64,000 bases of DNA from a virus. The stretch spans positions 62,001 to 126,000 of the IMG/VR virus record IMGVR_UViG_3300025132_000021, one strand, 5' to 3'. The number at the start of each line of letters is the position of its first letter. Positions within the stretch are counted from its first letter, which is position 1. Both the position numbers and the translations under genes were made by a program. The notes below the pieces were generated by a model. It was not told where the DNA came from, did no database searches, and saw nothing but the letters and a program-made list of their open reading frames with translations. This document shows, in pieces, positions 56,127-63,631 of the stretch.

Positions 56127-56675
56127 TCACTCTGATGGTGCAGGTGGGCTGTATGGTTCAGTAGTTTGCTGGTCAGCAGGGACTTCTGGTAGAGCCTCAC
56201 GGAGAGCGTCAGCGTCAGCGTTTCGGATAATTCCGTGGAAGGACTTGAAGGTTCTTCCTGCATTCTTCTGACTCTCGTTCATCTTACGAAGGAAGTCAAG
56301 TTGGACTGGCAAGTGATATTGGTTCTTACCATCTTCATTCATTTCAACAAGGTTGTTCTGCTTGATAAAGCGTTCAAAGTCTTGCTTTTCGTATCCATTC
56401 AAGTAAAACTTGACACGGCGGCCTGCATCTGCTTCACCATCATTACCCGGTGCGACACATCGTAGAACCATAGACTCACTACCCAGTGGGCTTGTGGTCT
56501 CGTTGTATGAAATTAGTGTGTATCCAGAATAGACTTTACCCATCTCTGGCTTAATAACCTCATATACGGTGCGAGGGCCACGAGTTGCGGCACGCTCGGC
56601 TCGGCGGTCGTTGTCAATTGTTTCAAGTTCCGAAAGGAACGCATCTACATCATTATTTACGGTTTCTTTGCTCAT
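56127..56675 (-). CDS. Hypothetical replication-cluster protein
   Basis: 182 residues starting MSKETVNND at the ATG at 56675; GGAG lies 10 bases upstream in an A-rich leader, and the longer in-frame version from 56738 runs through that leader. Mixed alpha/beta: an acidic N-terminal helix, YEVIKPEMGKVYSGYTLISY strands, then a basic helical part (VKFYLNGYEKQDFERFIKQ). Location next to mcm and polymerase genes and strong translation signals suggest an abundant DNA-associated protein such as an ssDNA-binding protein, but no OB signature is visible. Confidence 0.72.
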   Translation of the reverse strand: MSKETVNNDVDAFLSELETIDNDRRAERAATRGPRTVYEVIKPEMGKVYSGYTLISYNETTSPLGSESMVLRCVAPGNDGEADAGRRVKFYLNGYEKQDFERFIKQNNLVEMNEDGKNQYHLPVQLDFLRKMNESQKNAGRTFKSFHGIIRNADADALREALPEVPADQQTTEPYSPPAPSE

Positions 56676-56717
56676 TTTGTTCATCTCCATTTTTGTTTTC
56701 AGTTTTTTTTTTAATGC

Positions 56718-56736
56718 GCCCAATTCAGTGGTGGGC
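56718..56736 (-). promoter_or_regulatory. Hairpin at the predicted start of the cluster-gene mRNA
   Basis: On the minus strand GCCCA (56736-56732) pairs with TGGGC (56722-56718), 30 nt after the second TATATGGG element. It could be a 5' stabilising stem of the mRNA for the gene at 56675. Confidence 0.4.
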
Positions 56737-56756
56737 AATCTTACTAAGTGGTATCA

Positions 56757-56766
56757 CCCATATAAA
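56757..56766 (-). promoter_or_regulatory. Putative promoter, proximal copy
   Basis: TTTATATGGGTGATA on the minus strand, first T at 56766. The predicted start near 56736 gives a 60-nt A-rich leader for the gene starting at 56675. Confidence 0.45.
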
Positions 56767-56775
56767 CATAAGCAT

Positions 56776-56835
56776 CTACTCGCAGAAGCGAATAGAAACC
56801 ACATAGTTCTGATTGCTGACCTCCTTGTTGGACAT
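56776..56835 (-). CDS. 19-residue micro-ORF
   Basis: ATG at 56835 lies exactly 30 nt after a TTTATATGGG element (first T 56865), the leaderless spacing seen genome-wide. It encodes MSNKEVSNQNYVVSIRFCE then TAG. Like the MSNHVLF peptide before the capsid-like gene it begins MSN and precedes a gene with a strong ribosome-binding site. Regulatory leader or coincidence. Confidence 0.4.
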   Translation of the reverse strand: MSNKEVSNQNYVVSIRFCE

Positions 56836-56844
56836 AATACTACT

Positions 56845-56860
56845 ATGGGTCATCACCCAT
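56845..56860. repeat. Palindrome next to a TATA element
   Basis: ATGGGT-CATC-ACCCAT is a perfect 6-bp inverted repeat that overlaps the distal TATATGGGTGAT element; CACCCATATAAA also recurs at 56755-56766. It could be an operator or dimer-binding site. Confidence 0.45.
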
Positions 56861-56866
56861 ATAAAG
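56856..56866 (-). promoter_or_regulatory. Putative promoter, distal copy
   Basis: TTTATATGGGTGATG on the minus strand, first T at 56865, 30 nt before the micro-ORF ATG at 56835. It uses TTTATATGG instead of the usual TTTAAGTAG. Confidence 0.5.
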
Positions 56867-56873
56867 TTGCAGA

Positions 56874-57320
56874 TTATTGGGTCTTAATCTTGGTTTCAAC
56901 CGCTTTCACATGAAACAGAAAGCAGTGTTTTTGGTGTGAAGCAGGAATACTATTGATTCTATCCAGACCTTCTTTGCCAGTGTAATACAATTCAAAACCT
57001 TCATCTTGAATCGCCGCCCAGAATAACCAGAAATCTACTGTGCCATCATTCATTTCTTGAGACTTACGGCATATTTTGTCAAACGCCGTGGCTTCATCAT
57101 CGTCTAAGTAATCCTCAAACTCCTGTTGATAAAATGAAGTCACTCGCATACTTTTTAACATTTCCAATAAGTTCTCGTAAATATCTTGGTCAGTCATGGG
57201 TAAATAACGAATACGGGTTTTAGTAATCGGCAGTTTGGCAGGATTACTTTTAGACACACGCATGAGTAACACCTTATTAGGTGGCGCACGAGTCCAGTTG
57301 ATAATATCTATTGGGTTCAT
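56874..57320 (-). CDS. Hypothetical soluble protein
   Basis: 148 residues from the ATG at 57320, which shares its T with the first base of the upstream TGA. Mixed alpha/beta with a basic N-terminal RVSKSNPAKLPITKTR stretch and a Trp/Phe-rich centre. No recognised motif. Coupled to the 298-residue gene upstream in the minus-strand cluster. Confidence 0.7.
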   Translation of the reverse strand: MNPIDIINWTRAPPNKVLLMRVSKSNPAKLPITKTRIRYLPMTDQDIYENLLEMLKSMRVTSFYQQEFEDYLDDDEATAFDKICRKSQEMNDGTVDFWLFWAAIQDEGFELYYTGKEGLDRINSIPASHQKHCFLFHVKAVETKIKTQ

Positions 57321-58216
57321 CAATAACTCACCATTAGGGCATCTCCATCTACTTCTACATAGAAAATATCCCAACGGTCAATTGCTTTACCTAAACTTTT
57401 TGATTTGGCAGTTTCTACATGAACAGAAGTTGTATCTGAATAAGTAATAGTAATACCTGATTCTTTGAACCATTCTGTCAAAGCAGAAATTGTAGACATC
57501 ATACGGTCGCCCAAAAGTTTTACCTCTTCACAGACCATCCAACCCTTTGGAGGAGTTTCCATCATGGCTTCTTCACCAGTTTTGATATTGACGCAAAGTT
57601 TTTCACGACCTGTGAACATTCCGCCTCTAACTGTTTGTTTAGTTTTATCCGCCATAGCAGTATAACCACTATATTCTACTTCAGCGATTTCTCCAGAGAG
57701 CGAATTATCATTGATTGCTAAGTTTTGTTCCATAACTACATCAGGTGGTAAAAACATTTTGAGGTTTTCTTTTCTCATAAACAAACACCAATGTCCTTTC
57801 GCAGCGATTATCATTGGCGCAGCCATAGCCGCAGGAACAAGGTCTTTTGAAGAAATAATCACAAAGTTTTCAGGGTCAGGATTCTGCACCCAATCTACGA
57901 TATTAACTTCATAACCAATACCCAGATAAGGTGGTGCATAACCATTCATAATTTGTCCTAAAACATAATCCGTCATTTTTCCATTGTGTTCTGGATTTTC
58001 AAACAGAGTCATCTGTCCATTAAAATTGATAATCTCGGTAGCCTCTCCTAATTGACGCTCATATTCTTGTTCACTCATAGATTCAAGTTGGTCTTGTTTA
58101 TCCATTTGTTCGTCCCAACCCTTGTCGTAATCCTCTTTATCACTATCGGGTAGTCCTGATTCAGTAAATGCTTGTTCTTTTGCATCTTTGTAAGGTTTAA
58201 CCATTCCACGACTCAT
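57320..58216 (-). CDS. Hypothetical soluble protein
   Basis: 298 residues from the ATG at 58216 (AGAGGAGG upstream, TAATG overlap with the preceding gene); the longer in-frame version from 58246 is rejected. Charged Lys/Asp/Glu-rich N-terminal 70 residues, then an alpha/beta domain (PPYLGIGYEVNIVDWV, FVIISSKDLVPAAMAAP). No recognised motif. It is sandwiched between a low-complexity protein and replication genes. Confidence 0.72.
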   Translation of the reverse strand: MSRGMVKPYKDAKEQAFTESGLPDSDKEDYDKGWDEQMDKQDQLESMSEQEYERQLGEATEIINFNGQMTLFENPEHNGKMTDYVLGQIMNGYAPPYLGIGYEVNIVDWVQNPDPENFVIISSKDLVPAAMAAPMIIAAKGHWCLFMRKENLKMFLPPDVVMEQNLAINDNSLSGEIAEVEYSGYTAMADKTKQTVRGGMFTGREKLCVNIKTGEEAMMETPPKGWMVCEEVKLLGDRMMSTISALTEWFKESGITITYSDTTSVHVETAKSKSLGKAIDRWDIFYVEVDGDALMVSY

Positions 58217-60348
58217 TATACCATGCCTCCTCTGGCATTTAGCCAATCACGGGCTTCATCTTCTTCTTCAAAGATTATATCTTCTCCATAAGTAGTTGCT
58301 ACCCACGAGTTTGTATCCGTATTCCAAATGCCCCATTGATTTTCAGATTGTGTTTCTGCACGCTGTAATTGTTCTTGCATTTGAGTGTTTTCATCTAATG
58401 CTTTTTGCACATCAGGGTCAGAACCGTCCATTTCATTAAGTGCTTGTGCCGTATCTTCTAAGGCTTCTTTCATCGCCTCACGGTCTTCGGGATTATACGG
58501 ATTCATAGCATCCATCGCTTCTTTGGATTTATCATGCGCTTCTAACGCTTTTTCTTGAGCATTTTCTAATTCATCAGGACTACTGGCATCTTGCGAGTCG
58601 TTAATACTTTCTTTAGCCTTTTCTGATGCTTCTTTCGCTTTGTTTTGACATTCGGCTCTATCCTCTTGTCGGTCTTTAACTTCTTCGTGCGCTTCTTGTA
58701 GCATATCACGAAGTTTGTCTGCGGTTTCTTCATCTATTTCATCGGCTTGTTCAGCGTAATCAATTGCCCATTCTGCATCTTCAATGGCTTGCATAGCCGA
58801 ATCGTCTGCATCAGCCATGTTTTTCTGGTCTTGAGTATTACGCTCATCACCTTTTTCGTTAGCACGGTCGGCGGCTTCTTTAGAAGCCATAGCCTGTTCA
58901 ATAGCCTCCATCATAGCATCAGCACTATTGTCATCTCTTTTTTCGGCTTCATCTTTGGCTTCTGATGCGGCCTCTTGATGTGCCTTTGCTTCTTGAGCAG
59001 CCATACCCGATGGGCTGGTATCTTGCCCCGGTTTCATATCATCTACTGCATCTTTGAGAGCATCTGCCTTGGTTTTTTGAGCATCGGCTTGCTCTTGAGT
59101 CATATCACCTTGTTCTACGGCTTTATCTGCGGCTTCTTTGGCTGCGTCCAAAGCATCTTTAGCATCTTGCTTGGCTTGTTCGGCCATATCTACTTCATCA
59201 GGTTTATCAGGATTACAGTTTCCGCAACATTCTCTTGCCCCATCAACTGCTTCTTTAGCGGCTTGCGCTGCTTGTTCAAAGTCCGAAGGCATTTCTCCAC
59301 CGCCAGATGGGTCGCCATCTTCAGAGGGTTCTCCACCTTCTCCAGTTCCCGATGGTTCGCCTTCACCTTCTCCTGAACCTTCTCCTTCACCGCCTTCGCC
59401 TTCGCCTTCGCCGCCCTCTCCAGAACCTTCTCCCCCTTCGCCACCTTCACTTCCGCTTCCAGAACCTTCGCCACTACCTTCTCCGCCTTCTCCGCCTCCG
59501 CTTCCACTGCTTTCGCCTGAACCCGAACCGCTTCCTTCAGAACCATCACTTTCGCCGCCGCCTTTGCCTGCTGCTTTTTCTGCATCGGCTTTACCTTGCG
59601 CTGCTCTTTCTGCACCTTGTTGCATACCTTGTTGGCGTTGGGCTTCAGATTGAGCCTGTGATTTTTGAGCATCAGATTGACCTTTAGATTCTGCGGAACT
59701 TTCTCCACTTCCAGAGCCACTACCTTCTCCTCCACTCATACCATTGATTCCTTCTCCTTCGCCACCTTCTCCATCTAAAAATGGGTCTGGTCCGGGGAAT
59801 GGTGGTGGTTGTTCGGGAGATGGTCCCGGTGATGGTCCCGGTGATGGACCCGGTGCTGGCCCGGGTCTTGCTGGTCCTCTTTGTGGCCCGGGTGTCGGTG
59901 TTCCTCTTTGTCCTCCTCCTCCGCCCGGTGGTGCTTCATCATAAACGAAATCATCATCTGTGGCATCGGACATCCCGACCCATTGAGATTTTTCAGGCCA
60001 TGTGGTTCTCTCTACATAAGTAAATACTAAAGCATCTCCGAAACCAGACATTTCAATACACCAAAATTGAGTTAGTGCATCAGCGATTACATCTATGTCA
60101 GAGGGATTTACTACAAAACCTTCTACCCGATATACTGCATCATTGGCAGGATTGCGAATCAGTTTAACTTCTTCTAACGAAGTATTGGCACGCAACCATT
60201 CTGCGAAACTGACCAGTGTGCTACGAAAAATAGAACCTTTAACTATTACCCATTTTACAGGCAACCAACCCTCATTGGCTTGATAGAGGTTTTCATCACC
60301 TTCTATTATCTCACCAGAGCCTACATTAACCCATTGAACCGTTGCCAT
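58216..60348 (-). CDS. Low-complexity protein with Pro/Gly and Ser/Gly/Glu tracts
   Basis: 710 residues from the ATG at 60348, which follows a GTG and is 31 nt from a TATA-like element. Layout: N-terminal folded part (about 1-140), Pro/Gly tract with repeated GPSP (about 150-190), Ser/Gly/Glu-rich tract (about 200-360), a CCGNC site, a long Ala/Lys/Glu/Asp helical region with AKEA-type repeats (about 375-650), and a compact C-terminal domain (WGIWNTDTNSWV, EEDEARDWLNA). An extended tether or scaffold is likely; disordered acidic regions like these are also known from CobT-type VWA partners. Confidence 0.75.
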   Translation of the reverse strand: MATVQWVNVGSGEIIEGDENLYQANEGWLPVKWVIVKGSIFRSTLVSFAEWLRANTSLEEVKLIRNPANDAVYRVEGFVVNPSDIDVIADALTQFWCIEMSGFGDALVFTYVERTTWPEKSQWVGMSDATDDDFVYDEAPPGGGGGQRGTPTPGPQRGPARPGPAPGPSPGPSPGPSPEQPPPFPGPDPFLDGEGGEGEGINGMSGGEGSGSGSGESSAESKGQSDAQKSQAQSEAQRQQGMQQGAERAAQGKADAEKAAGKGGGESDGSEGSGSGSGESSGSGGGEGGEGSGEGSGSGSEGGEGGEGSGEGGEGEGEGGEGEGSGEGEGEPSGTGEGGEPSEDGDPSGGGEMPSDFEQAAQAAKEAVDGARECCGNCNPDKPDEVDMAEQAKQDAKDALDAAKEAADKAVEQGDMTQEQADAQKTKADALKDAVDDMKPGQDTSPSGMAAQEAKAHQEAASEAKDEAEKRDDNSADAMMEAIEQAMASKEAADRANEKGDERNTQDQKNMADADDSAMQAIEDAEWAIDYAEQADEIDEETADKLRDMLQEAHEEVKDRQEDRAECQNKAKEASEKAKESINDSQDASSPDELENAQEKALEAHDKSKEAMDAMNPYNPEDREAMKEALEDTAQALNEMDGSDPDVQKALDENTQMQEQLQRAETQSENQWGIWNTDTNSWVATTYGEDIIFEEEDEARDWLNARGGMV

Positions 60349-60370
60349 CACTATACCGTATGCGTAGCAA

Positions 60371-60380
60371 CTATTTAATG
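60371..60380 (-). promoter_or_regulatory. TATA-type promoter, minus strand of a divergent pair
   Basis: CATTAAATAGTTG on the minus strand, 31 nt before the ATG at 60348; a plus-strand TCTTAAATAGTTG lies only 16 bases away, so the two promoters share a 76-base intergenic region. Confidence 0.65.
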
Positions 60381-60394
60381 TTTGTTATGGTTAA

Positions 60395-60404
60395 TCTTAA
60401 ATAG
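60395..60404 (+). promoter_or_regulatory. TATA-type promoter, plus strand of a divergent pair
   Basis: ATCTTAAATAGTTGAG, TATA-equivalent base 29 nt before the ATG at 60425. Confidence 0.68.
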
Positions 60405-60424
60405 TTGAGTCCTAAACAATAAAC

Positions 60425-61180
60425 ATGGTTGCCAATGTTGCCATTCAAATCTCTGCGTGGTGGGGTGAGATTGATGATGACTCCACAGCCTTTACTTCAT
60501 TTTCTGGTCAAAGAATTATGTTGGCTCAAAACTTTGATATTAAGAAATTGATGACTATGACTAATCAACAAGCCTTAAAACATTTTGTAGTTAATGTAGA
60601 TATGAGAGGGCCTCAACAGATTTATGCTGATAAAGAGGGTTATGCAAAAGCCATAGACGGAGTTCGTAATAAACCCATCAAAAGTCTTAGTTATAGTCCC
60701 AGTTCAATCACTGATGGAAATAATGATTGGCTCTGGATTGATTTATACCCAGTAGAGTTCTTGGCTCACGAGGACACCGAATCAGAGTTTGCGATGTTTA
60801 ACGAATCACTTGGGGATGATGAGAGCCTAAATTACTTTAACTTTTGCTATAATCTAAAAGAATGGCTCACTGCATGGAATAGACAACTCCAGTTCACAGA
60901 GGGTTCAAAAAAAATAATCTCCAAACTATCAGCAGGCCGTATGCCTCTTTTTGAAAGTTTTAAGACAATACCTGATTATGTAGGACCTCCGGGAATAAAT
61001 GTAGATGAAACTTACACAAATCTCATAGATAATCCTGAATATCAAAGATTAAAAGATTTTGGCATTTATTTGATGTCTTCCGAAGCAGCCACAGATTTTA
61101 GAAGGCTTCTGGGTAATTTAACTAATTCTATTCTAAATTGGACACAAACTTCGGTTGATGACCTGCTAAACTTTAAGTAG
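60425..61180 (+). CDS. Hypothetical soluble protein
   Basis: 251 residues, Asp/Asn/Tyr-rich, mixed fold, without membrane segment or recognised motif. N-terminal VANVAIQISAWWGEIDDD reads as a buried strand pair. Its final LLNFK-stop lies in the next promoter. Divergent from the low-complexity gene. Confidence 0.72.
   Translation: MVANVAIQISAWWGEIDDDSTAFTSFSGQRIMLAQNFDIKKLMTMTNQQALKHFVVNVDMRGPQQIYADKEGYAKAIDGVRNKPIKSLSYSPSSITDGNNDWLWIDLYPVEFLAHEDTESEFAMFNESLGDDESLNYFNFCYNLKEWLTAWNRQLQFTEGSKKIISKLSAGRMPLFESFKTIPDYVGPPGINVDETYTNLIDNPEYQRLKDFGIYLMSSEAATDFRRLLGNLTNSILNWTQTSVDDLLNFK
61171..61180 (+). promoter_or_regulatory. TATA-type promoter overlapping upstream stop codon
   Basis: AACTTTAAGTAGTCGT; first T 30 nt before the ATG at 61202, so that ATG, rather than the in-frame ATG at 61193, is the likely start. 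Confidence 0.82.
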
Positions 61181-61201
61181 TCGTGCGACAGCATGGTAAC
61201 T

Positions 61202-61999
61202 ATGGAACCTTGGCGTAAGCACTTTGAAATGTTTTCAGCAGATGCTCTGGAGGACATGAAAACTTATTCTGACAATACTCACGAAGAAAGGGAATGGATG
61301 TGTTATGTCTACGAAAAGGATGGTCGTTATGAACTTGGCTCGCCGTCGCTTGGCACAGAATCTCGTATTGAGGTTAATCCAGTCGCTAAGGCAGCGCAAG
61401 ATGCTGGCAAAGGTTTGACTAATCGTATGTGGACTATCCACGGACACCCTCTAAAAGATGGTAAGATTTACACAGGTCGCCAATACTTTTCCTCTACGGA
61501 TATTATCAATGAGTTCCTAAAAACTCGTGATACCAACGAACCCGTAGTTCAATGGATTACTTATCCTCATCAACAATTAGATACTAATACTGGTAAGAAA
61601 GTTATTCACAACCGATGCCGAACTTTAGTGTTTCCATCTCGTGATGTAGTTATCAAGGCCATGCAAGTTAGCAATCCAGATGTAGATGTTATGGCAATTA
61701 CCAGAGAATCTGGACAAAACCGCAACGCTGCCGATGGTAGTTTAGTAAATGATTCAGGTATTGATTGGTTCGCTTTCCAAGAAGCACTGGGAGATATGGG
61801 CTACATGGGCATTATGGATTTAGAAGGACCAGCCGCAGGAGCCAAGCCTTTCCGTAGTGAATCTATGTTTGTGAAAAAGTTTGGAATGCTTTCTGTGATT
61901 GCACTCGGAATTGCAGGATTCGCATACTTGAGCAAAACTCAAGGATTTGGTGCAGAAGTTGAAGTCGTTGATGGCTTAGGCGAATGGCACGAAATCTGA
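61202..61999 (+). CDS. JAMM/MPN-like metalloprotease candidate, tail-anchored
   Basis: 265 residues. IHGHP (79-83) followed by FSSTD (96-100) resembles the H-x-H-P ... S-x-x-D zinc-binding and catalytic set of JAMM/MPN+ proteases, with an upstream Glu (E31 or E38) as the possible general acid. The gap between His and Ser is longer than usual, and the S/T after the first His is Gly. JAMM enzymes cleave isopeptides or process proteins, and phage relatives act in tail assembly. A C-terminal helix (about 226-246) and FGAEVE tetrad follow. It is a candidate for the enzyme acting on the A-E motifs; that is speculation. Confidence 0.6.
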   Translation: MEPWRKHFEMFSADALEDMKTYSDNTHEEREWMCYVYEKDGRYELGSPSLGTESRIEVNPVAKAAQDAGKGLTNRMWTIHGHPLKDGKIYTGRQYFSSTDIINEFLKTRDTNEPVVQWITYPHQQLDTNTGKKVIHNRCRTLVFPSRDVVIKAMQVSNPDVDVMAITRESGQNRNAADGSLVNDSGIDWFAFQEALGDMGYMGIMDLEGPAAGAKPFRSESMFVKKFGMLSVIALGIAGFAYLSKTQGFGAEVEVVDGLGEWHEI

Positions 62000-62008
62000 T
62001 GTGAGTTT

Positions 62009-63631
62009 ATGTTTGGTAAGATTGTGGGTGCAGGACAAGCAGGATTCGTTTTTGAGAATCCCAAAAATCCCGATAGTTATTACAAAATTGTGGCTTTACC
62101 AGAACAACCTTTAGAAAAAATGCCTTTGCGTTCCACGAAAGCCCGATTAGGTGCTATCAATCAAAATCAAGCAGAACTTTTCTTTAGACTCTACCAAGAA
62201 GACTTGGACATCCCACAACTTCCAAAAGTTTTTGCTTTCTACACTGGGACAGTAACGCCGAAACTGCGCCGAAACTTATTGAACGCTGCTTCTGAAGATG
62301 AGGAACTTGAAAGTTTAGTTCGTGGTCTCAAAACTAATCAAAAAATTGCTGTGTGGGAAATGGAACGCATACCTTGTTTGAGCGAAAATGATTTCTGCGA
62401 GCGTTATCCTACTCGTCAGCCTCATAATAATCCAGATTATCAAAACTTATTGGATACTATGTTAGACCTTGGTTTTGTAGTTCGTGATGTTGCCAATCCT
62501 GAAAACTTTGGTTATCGTGAAAATGGAACACAAGTTTTCTACGACCCTATTGTGGCTCCTTGGCCTGTGCAAGAGGTAACAAAAGTTTCAGACCCGAACC
62601 GTTATGCTCGTTTCGTAGCCAGTTTTGGTCCCGACCAGATTAGCACCACTCGTCGTGCGATTCAATCTGGAGATTATTTCGGTTGGTATCATAGTGGAGG
62701 AGTTATGGAGGCAGAAATGTCCCATGAACAGGATGCTGACATAGTTAATGAATACCGATATGCAACATTTATTCTAATTGCTCGCACGCCAAGTGGTAAT
62801 GATTACCAAGTTTCACCTTTAAGCGAACATAATTCGGCTTGGAGAACCGCTTTTGGCAAGAAACCACACGGCGTAGAAGAATTAGTTGAAGAAATTGCTT
62901 TCATATTTGATAATCTGGGGACAGCACCTAATCCCTATGCCATTGATATTTTCCTTTTAGTTCCTGATGGAAGGCTGAAGTTAGCAGGTGTAATCAAATA
63001 TGGTAAAGTAGAAGCCAGTTATCCTTACGAGAACCTTGCTAAACTTTTGAATCGTCGTCTGGACTTTGAGCGTTCTGCTGAAACTTTGCAGGACAACTAT
63101 TTCCCAGAAGGAACTATTTACAATCCTAATCAATCAGGAGCCATAAACTGGATTAAACCTGCACCTTATTTAGACATCTGGGCTTCTTTTTATGGTGATA
63201 TTGTAGAGTGGCTACAAGAAAATGTTTATGAAATGGATGATGATGGCGATTCAGCCATAGAAATGTGGGAACGATTCTCACCTGACTTAAAACCACTTAT
63301 GGAGTATGTTCAACAAAACGATTTAGACCCCGATGATATTTTACCAGAAATCATGGAGGAATCTCCATTGAACAGACCTTATTCAACAGTTTCTAAACCC
63401 CAACTAATCAAATCCAGAAATGCAGGATTTTTGAACTTCATGCGTAGAGCCACTTTATCCGTTCCATGTGCTGAATGTTATGGTAAAGGATACATCAATC
63501 GCACAGCAGGAGAATACGATGAACACGAGTGGACAGAAGAGTGCGAAACTTGTAATGAAGAAGGAGAAGTAGATATTGATAACACTGATAATCGCTATTA
63601 TAGACAGCATAAGGAGGACTACCCACTATGA
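62009..63631 (+). CDS. Kinase-like protein with C-terminal DnaJ-type Cys motifs
   Basis: 540 residues. The first 190 residues read like a reduced protein kinase: glycine-rich loop KIVGAGQAGFVFE (4-16), YYKIVAL (Lys), VWEMERIP hinge, then VRDVANPENFGY and VFYDP in place of the HRD/DFG regions. It may be a pseudokinase. The middle is unrecognised. The C-terminus has CAECYGKGY and CETCNEEGE, the spacing of DnaJ-type zinc motifs. It overlaps the ligase gene by 4 bases. Confidence 0.6.
   Translation: MFGKIVGAGQAGFVFENPKNPDSYYKIVALPEQPLEKMPLRSTKARLGAINQNQAELFFRLYQEDLDIPQLPKVFAFYTGTVTPKLRRNLLNAASEDEELESLVRGLKTNQKIAVWEMERIPCLSENDFCERYPTRQPHNNPDYQNLLDTMLDLGFVVRDVANPENFGYRENGTQVFYDPIVAPWPVQEVTKVSDPNRYARFVASFGPDQISTTRRAIQSGDYFGWYHSGGVMEAEMSHEQDADIVNEYRYATFILIARTPSGNDYQVSPLSEHNSAWRTAFGKKPHGVEELVEEIAFIFDNLGTAPNPYAIDIFLLVPDGRLKLAGVIKYGKVEASYPYENLAKLLNRRLDFERSAETLQDNYFPEGTIYNPNQSGAINWIKPAPYLDIWASFYGDIVEWLQENVYEMDDDGDSAIEMWERFSPDLKPLMEYVQQNDLDPDDILPEIMEESPLNRPYSTVSKPQLIKSRNAGFLNFMRRATLSVPCAECYGKGYINRTAGEYDEHEWTEECETCNEEGEVDIDNTDNRYYRQHKEDYPL

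Noticed and set aside
55943-56164. 73-codon plus-strand reading frame in the mcm upstream region
   Set aside because: TTG start, no ribosome-binding site or TATA element at the usual spacing, extends antisense into the neighbouring gene and overlaps hairpins.
59138-59735. Overlapping antisense and alternate-frame ORFs across the Ser/Gly/Glu tract
   Set aside because: Artefacts of repetitive codons in the 710-residue protein; their translations are pure low complexity.
52463-60370. Shared 10-mer TTGCTACGCA between the hairpin cluster (52465) and the divergent promoter region near 60361 (opposite strand)
   Set aside because: A single short match with no further context is within chance expectation for this length.
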